A DNA stretch of 16,847 nt from an uncultured Coriobacteriaceae bacterium. GTDB taxonomy: Bacteria > Actinomycetota > Coriobacteriia > Coriobacteriales > Atopobiaceae. Below are positions 13,592-16,847 of this stretch, piece by piece. Position 1 is the stretch's first letter. The number at the start of each line of letters is the position of its first letter. Under the pieces are notes generated by a model. The model worked only from the letters and a program-made list of their open reading frames with translations, was not told the origin of the DNA and made no database searches. Position numbers and translations under genes: made by a program. The DNA lies in assembly GCA_900544655.1 (NCBI GenBank), contig UQWE01000016.1:1-16847 (forward strand), given 5' to 3'.

Positions 13592-14380
13592 TTAGAATAG
13601 GCAGGCGTCAATCAGGTCCTTGGCTCTGAGCGTCTCAAGCCATGTATCCGGTATTCCCTCAATACCATAGACGATGCCGGCAAGCGCCCCGGCCACCGCG
13701 CCGGTCGTGTCGGTGTCGTCTCCCAGGTTGACTGCCATGAGCACGCACTCCGCAAAGCTCTCGGTGTTGGCGAGGCACCACAGGGCTGCCTCATGTGTGT
13801 CTCTGACGAAACTGCCGGAGCGGATGTCACTGCGGTCCTTGTTGACATCGACGCCGTGGGCAGCGGCGACATCGCGTGGGGTGGCGCCCGCTATGAGCTC
13901 GCGCGCCGCATGGACCATGTCTACGCAGGCTTCGGTTGAGACCCTGTGTGCGTGGGTAATTGCGGAGACGGCGCGAATCTCGTCGTCGGTGGCGCTTGTG
14001 AAGGCAAGTGGGTCCGTTCTCATGAGCGATCCGTTGCCGTTGTCACGCTCGCCCGAGAGGCCTGTACCACGCTTGAGCGCAAGAATCGTGGTGTTGCCGA
14101 TATCGAACAGCCTGTCACAGGTGTAGGCGTCGTCGCGGTACCAGGAAACGAAGCGTCTCCGAATGTCGTCCTTGTCAATACGTCCGAGCTCACGATAGCT
14201 GTCGCATATGGCGAGCGCCATCGAGGTGTCATCGCTCCAGGTGCCCGCCGGTTGGCGGTGGGTGCCGTTGCCAATCATGTCTGAGCATTCATAGCTGTCG
14301 CGAGGACGGAATTCGAAAGGTACCCCAAGGGCGTCACCGATGGCCTGGCCATATACGCAGTCTCTAAGCGTCGCAGTCAT
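13592..14380 (-). CDS. ADP-ribosylglycohydrolase (DraG/ARH family)
   Basis: A 262-aa soluble, all-helical dinuclear Mg/Mn enzyme family that removes ADP-ribose from proteins or other acceptors. The motifs are intact: GQAIGDALGVPFEF at the N-terminus, TWSDDTSMALAICDSY (first metal-binding cluster), GNGSLMRTDPLA in the middle, THAHRVS, and NLGDDTDTTGAVAGALAG near the C-terminus (second metal cluster). The start is taken as ATG 14380-14378 (MTATLRDCVYGQA) because AGGCGGG sits just upstream and homology starts there; the frame is open to 14461 but that part looks non-coding. It is a single-gene unit, divergent from metG. No ADP-ribosyltransferase, macrodomain or nitrogenase gene is near, so its substrate is unknown. 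Confidence 0.92.
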   Translation of the reverse strand: MTATLRDCVYGQAIGDALGVPFEFRPRDSYECSDMIGNGTHRQPAGTWSDDTSMALAICDSYRELGRIDKDDIRRRFVSWYRDDAYTCDRLFDIGNTTILALKRGTGLSGERDNGNGSLMRTDPLAFTSATDDEIRAVSAITHAHRVSTEACVDMVHAARELIAGATPRDVAAAHGVDVNKDRSDIRSGSFVRDTHEAALWCLANTESFAECVLMAVNLGDDTDTTGAVAGALAGIVYGIEGIPDTWLETLRAKDLIDACLF

Positions 14381-14668
14381 GGTATCCCGCCTCTCTTCGA
14401 GGGCGTATGGAAACGGACGTCCCAAACTCCTCTCGTAGGACCGGCCTTGATGGTAGACCAAATCGAGAGGCTAATGGCATGAGGGGGAGAGTTCCCATCC
14501 ACCTCTCGTTCAGACGAGAAGGTGCTTAGATACCTTCCCCCGATTGACCGCGAACAGCCCTTGCGCTCCCGGGCCGCGTGATGACGCTCTCGCGATACAA
14601 TGTCACGCGGCTCATTCGCCTGCGGCCGGCCCATTTGCCGACGCACGTCCTAAGAAGAGGTTCCACAT
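14381..14668. promoter_or_regulatory. Divergent intergenic region with overlapping inverted repeats
   Basis: The CCTCTCG heptamer occurs at 14429-14435 and 14502-14508, with its complement CGAGAGG between them at 14464-14470, so the middle copy can pair with either. The second copy also lies in a hairpin TCTCGT (14504-14509)/ACGAGA (14514-14519), extended by ACC/GGT across one bulge. The 3' side of that overlaps a third stem, GAAGGT (14518-14523)/ACCTTC (14532-14537). Adjacent stems therefore exclude each other. A TACAAT -10-like box lies at 14596-14601, without a clear -35; it would give a 60-base metG leader without these stems. Whether they belong to a metG leader, the glycohydrolase upstream region or a small RNA is unresolved. 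Confidence 0.4.
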
Positions 14669-16282
14669 ATGGCAGACAAGCCCTCGTACTTCGTCACCAC
14701 CCCCATCTACTACGTCAACGCCGACCCGCACCTCGGCACCGCGTATTCCACCATCCTGGCTGACGTCCAGGCCCGCTACCGCCGCGCCGCTGGCTATAAC
14801 GTCAAGTTTCTGACCGGCATGGACGAGCACGGCGAGAAGGTGGCCGAGGCTGCCGAGAAGCACGGCATGACCCCGCAAGAGTGGACTGACTCCCAGGCCC
14901 CGCACTTCAAGGACCTCTGGCAGAAGCTCGAGATTTCCAACGACGATTTCATCCGCACCACCGAGCCGCGCCAGTACAAGGCCGTGCAGTGCCTCTGGGA
15001 GCGCATGAAGGAGTCCGGCTATCTCTATAAGGGCAGCTATGACGGCTGGTACTGCGTGCCCGATGAGACCTATTTCACCGAGACCCAGGTCGAGAAGGGC
15101 GACGAGGAGAACGGCACCCCCGGCGCCCACCTCTGCCCGGATTGCCATCGCCCGCTCGAACGCGTGAAGGAGGAGAGTTACTTCTTCAAGCTTTCCGCGT
15201 TCCAGGATCGCCTCCTCAAGCTCTATGACGAGCGCCCTGACTTCGTCCAGCCGGACTTCCGCATGAACGAGGTGCGCAGCTTCGTCGAGGGCGGCCTGAA
15301 TGACCTCTCCGTCTCTCGCACGAGCTTCGATTGGGGCATACCCGTTCCGTTCGATGACGGTCACGTCACCTACGTTTGGTTCGACGCCCTCCTCAACTAC
15401 ATGACGTCTGTCGGCTATGGCGTCGATACCCCCGAGGCGAAGGCCGAGTTTGCCTACCGTTGGCCCGCGAACACGCACGTCGTTGGCAAAGACATCATTC
15501 GCTTCCACTGCGTGATCTGGCCTGCCATGCTCATGGCCATTGACGAGGCCCTTCCCGAGCATGTCTTTGCCCATGGCTTCCTCACGGTCCGCAACTCGGA
15601 GACCGGCAAGGCCGAGAAGATGTCCAAGAGCCGCGGCAACGCCATCGCCCCGCTCGAGGTCGTCGACCTTCTCGGCGTCGAGGGCTATCGCTACTACTTC
15701 ATGACCGATGTCGTGCCTGGCACGGATGGCGCCATCAGCTTCGAGCGTATGGAGCAGGTCTACAACGCTGACCTCGCGAACAGCTGGGGTAACCTCATCA
15801 GCCGCTCTGCCAACATGAGCGTGAAGTACTTCGACGGCTGTGCCCCTGCCAAGCCTGCGAGCGCTGACGCCTTCGCCAACCCGCTCGCCGAGCTCGCGGG
15901 CGGCCTCTTCGAGCGCTACTCCGCGCGCATGGACGTCTTCGACTATGCCGGAGCCAAGGACGAGGTCATGGCGCTCGTCCACGCGGCAAACCACTACATC
16001 GAGGATTCTGAGCCCTGGAGCCTCGCGAAGGATCCCGCCAAGGCTGACGAGCTCGCCTTCGTGATCTACAACCTGCTCGAGGCCATCCGCATCTCCGCGC
16101 ACCTGCTTGCGCCCTTCATGCCCGAGACCAGCGCCGAGGCCCTCCGCCGCATCGGTGCCGAGTCCGAGATCGGCACCGATGACCTCGTGGGCGCTTGCGC
16201 CTGGGGCGGCCTGGCCGGTGGCGCTCCCGTCGAGAAGGGCGAGGCCCTCTTCCCGCGCCTCAAGCTTGACGAGGACAAGTAA
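14669..16282 (+). CDS. metG: Methionyl-tRNA synthetase
   Basis: A 537-aa class I synthetase charging tRNA-Met. The Rossmann core begins TTPIYYVNADPHLGTAYSTI (HIGH motif as HLGT), followed by LTGMDEHGEKV. The connective peptide has CVPDETYF and CPDCHRPL, so part of the zinc knuckle is present but its first Cys-x-x-Cys is reduced to one Cys. Then come VWFDALLNY, VGKDIIRFHCVIWPAML, EKMSKSRGN (KMSKS) and the alpha-helical anticodon domain with NSWGNLISR. It ends after this domain: the C-terminal tRNA-binding (EMAP-like) domain of many bacterial MetRS is absent, a known short form. The ATG has AAGAGG 9 bases upstream. It is followed by a terminator and then rsmA. Very secure. Confidence 0.97.
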   Translation: MADKPSYFVTTPIYYVNADPHLGTAYSTILADVQARYRRAAGYNVKFLTGMDEHGEKVAEAAEKHGMTPQEWTDSQAPHFKDLWQKLEISNDDFIRTTEPRQYKAVQCLWERMKESGYLYKGSYDGWYCVPDETYFTETQVEKGDEENGTPGAHLCPDCHRPLERVKEESYFFKLSAFQDRLLKLYDERPDFVQPDFRMNEVRSFVEGGLNDLSVSRTSFDWGIPVPFDDGHVTYVWFDALLNYMTSVGYGVDTPEAKAEFAYRWPANTHVVGKDIIRFHCVIWPAMLMAIDEALPEHVFAHGFLTVRNSETGKAEKMSKSRGNAIAPLEVVDLLGVEGYRYYFMTDVVPGTDGAISFERMEQVYNADLANSWGNLISRSANMSVKYFDGCAPAKPASADAFANPLAELAGGLFERYSARMDVFDYAGAKDEVMALVHAANHYIEDSEPWSLAKDPAKADELAFVIYNLLEAIRISAHLLAPFMPETSAEALRRIGAESEIGTDDLVGACAWGGLAGGAPVEKGEALFPRLKLDEDK

Positions 16283-16299
16283 CCTAGCTCTTTGACGCT

Positions 16300-16347
16300 G
16301 TGCCCGCGGTCGCCCGGCTTGCCCAGGCGGCCGCGGGCGCTCTTTTG
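16300..16347 (+). terminator. Intrinsic terminator after metG
   Basis: GCCCGCGG-T-CGCC (16302-16314) pairs with GGCG-G-CCGCGGGC (16326-16338), 13 pairs with one G-T pair and an 11-base loop, followed by GCTCTTTTG. It starts 20 bases after the metG stop and ends only about 14 bases before the rsmA ATG, so rsmA would need readthrough or a promoter within or before the terminator. Structure seen directly. Confidence 0.7.
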
Positions 16348-16362
16348 ATTGGACGGTCCAAT
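16348..16362. promoter_or_regulatory. 15-base palindrome covering the rsmA start codon
   Basis: ATTGGAC (16348-16354) and GTCCAAT (16356-16362) are exact inverted repeats around one G. The first two bases of the rsmA ATG (16361-16363) are in the right arm. The only Shine-Dalgarno-like bases (GGACGG, 16351-16356) also lie inside it. It could be a protein operator, or an RNA stem affecting initiation, though a one-base loop would force some pairs open. Confidence 0.35.
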
Positions 16363-16847
16363 GACCACATCCCCGCTCGCAAGCCCGGCCGCCACGAGGG
16401 GCCTGCTGGAGGAGTTTGGCCTGGCGACCAAGCATCGCCTGGGGCAGAATTTCCTTGTCGACAATCACGTGATCGAGCGCATCATGTCCCTCGCCGAGCT
16501 GGATGGCAGCGAGTGCGTGCTCGAGGTCGGTCCTGGAATTGGCACACTCACGCTCGCGCTCTTGAGAGAGGCTTCGCGCGTTGTCTCCGTGGAGGCAGAT
16601 CCCGAGCTCGAGCCCGTTCTCGAGGCCCATGCGCGGGAACACGACGGTTTTGCCTTCATCATGGGCGATGCGCTCAAGGTGGCGCCGGCGGAGATCGCCG
16701 AGGCTGCCGGTGGCGAGCCCACCGTATTCGTCGCGAACCTTCCCTATAACGTTGCCGCTACGATCATCCTCCAGTTCTTCCAGACGATGCCTGCCCTCCA
16801 GCGCGCCGTCGTCATGGTGCAGAAGGAGGTCGCGGACCGCATCGCCG
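16361..16847 (+). CDS. rsmA: 16S rRNA dimethyladenosine transferase, N-terminal part (cut by window edge)
   Basis: RsmA/KsgA dimethylates A1518 and A1519 of 16S rRNA during late 30S assembly. The 162 visible codons begin MTTSPLASPAATRGLLEEFG and show the family signature HRLGQNFLVDNHVIERI, SAM motif I VLEVGPGIGTLT, SVEADPEL after it, MGDALK, and the catalytic FVANLPYNVAATIIL, then VVMVQKEVADRIA at the edge. The frame is open to base 16847; the C-terminal domain lies outside. ATG 16361 is chosen from homology spacing; the ribosome binding site is weak and sits in a palindrome. In many actinobacteria tatD lies between metG and rsmA; here it is absent. Identification very secure. Confidence 0.95.
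   Translation, partial: MTTSPLASPAATRGLLEEFGLATKHRLGQNFLVDNHVIERIMSLAELDGSECVLEVGPGIGTLTLALLREASRVVSVEADPELEPVLEAHAREHDGFAFIMGDALKVAPAEIAEAAGGEPTVFVANLPYNVAATIILQFFQTMPALQRAVVMVQKEVADRIA

Noticed and set aside
14381..14461. N-terminal extension of the ADP-ribosylglycohydrolase
   Set aside because: Family homology starts at MTATLRDCVYGQA and AGGCGGG precedes that ATG; the extension is Arg-rich and unlike the family.
14461..14668. T-box leader for metG
   Set aside because: No T-box consensus and no terminator/antiterminator followed by a U tract; the stems are reported only as an unexplained structure.
14612..16642. Minus-strand 676-codon open frame
   Set aside because: Covers metG and the start of rsmA in antisense; repetitive Gly/Leu/Val/Glu composition typical of a shadow frame.

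Overview
The window is dense, GC-rich bacterial chromosome with short gaps, translationally coupled genes and clear GGAGG-type ribosome binding sites. Gene content (pyruvate phosphate dikinase, an adjacent pair of single-RCK TrkA proteins, a GH5_9-like glycosidase, a short MetRS without the C-terminal tRNA-binding domain) and codon use suggest an anaerobic actinobacterium of the Coriobacteriia (Olsenella/Atopobium/Collinsella type). That placement is inference; no rRNA or other taxonomic marker is present.

Layout. (1) 1-1314, minus: N-terminal half of ppdK, running off the left edge. (2) 1315-1834: a 520-base gap ending in a strong promoter and a 29-base palindromic operator. (3) 1835-7924, plus: a tight five-gene run of MarR regulator, two half-ABC exporters forming a heterodimer, a cytoplasmic GH5-like protein and rsmI (16S rRNA C1402 2'-O-methyltransferase). 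Junctions overlap by 1-8 bases, except 52 bases before the GH5 gene. (4) 7925-7996: a perfect 37-base palindrome between convergent genes. (5) 7997-12535, minus: a 55-aa very basic small protein, then (in transcription order) a P-type cation ATPase with Na,K-ATPase-like ion-binding residues followed by two RCK/TrkA proteins in one operon closed by an intrinsic terminator. (6) 12536-13591: ATPase upstream region with 11-base-spaced direct repeats, and a decayed kdpE response regulator that has lost its phosphoacceptor region. (7) 13592-14380, minus: an ADP-ribosylglycohydrolase. (8) 14381-14668: a divergent intergenic region with overlapping, mutually exclusive inverted repeats. (9) 14669-16847, plus: metG, an intrinsic terminator, then the start of rsmA (ksgA), whose start codon lies inside a palindrome.

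Two functional units stand out. The MarR-ABC-ABC unit looks like an auto-repressed drug or toxic-compound exporter, and its transcript probably reads into rsmI. The second is a cation (probably K+) homeostasis locus: an ATP-driven pump co-transcribed with two nucleotide-binding RCK gating subunits, with no TrkH/KtrB channel in the window, beside the wreck of a Kdp response regulator. This second unit is the best candidate for an undescribed arrangement. I saw no CRISPR array, tRNA, rRNA, IS element or prophage gene.
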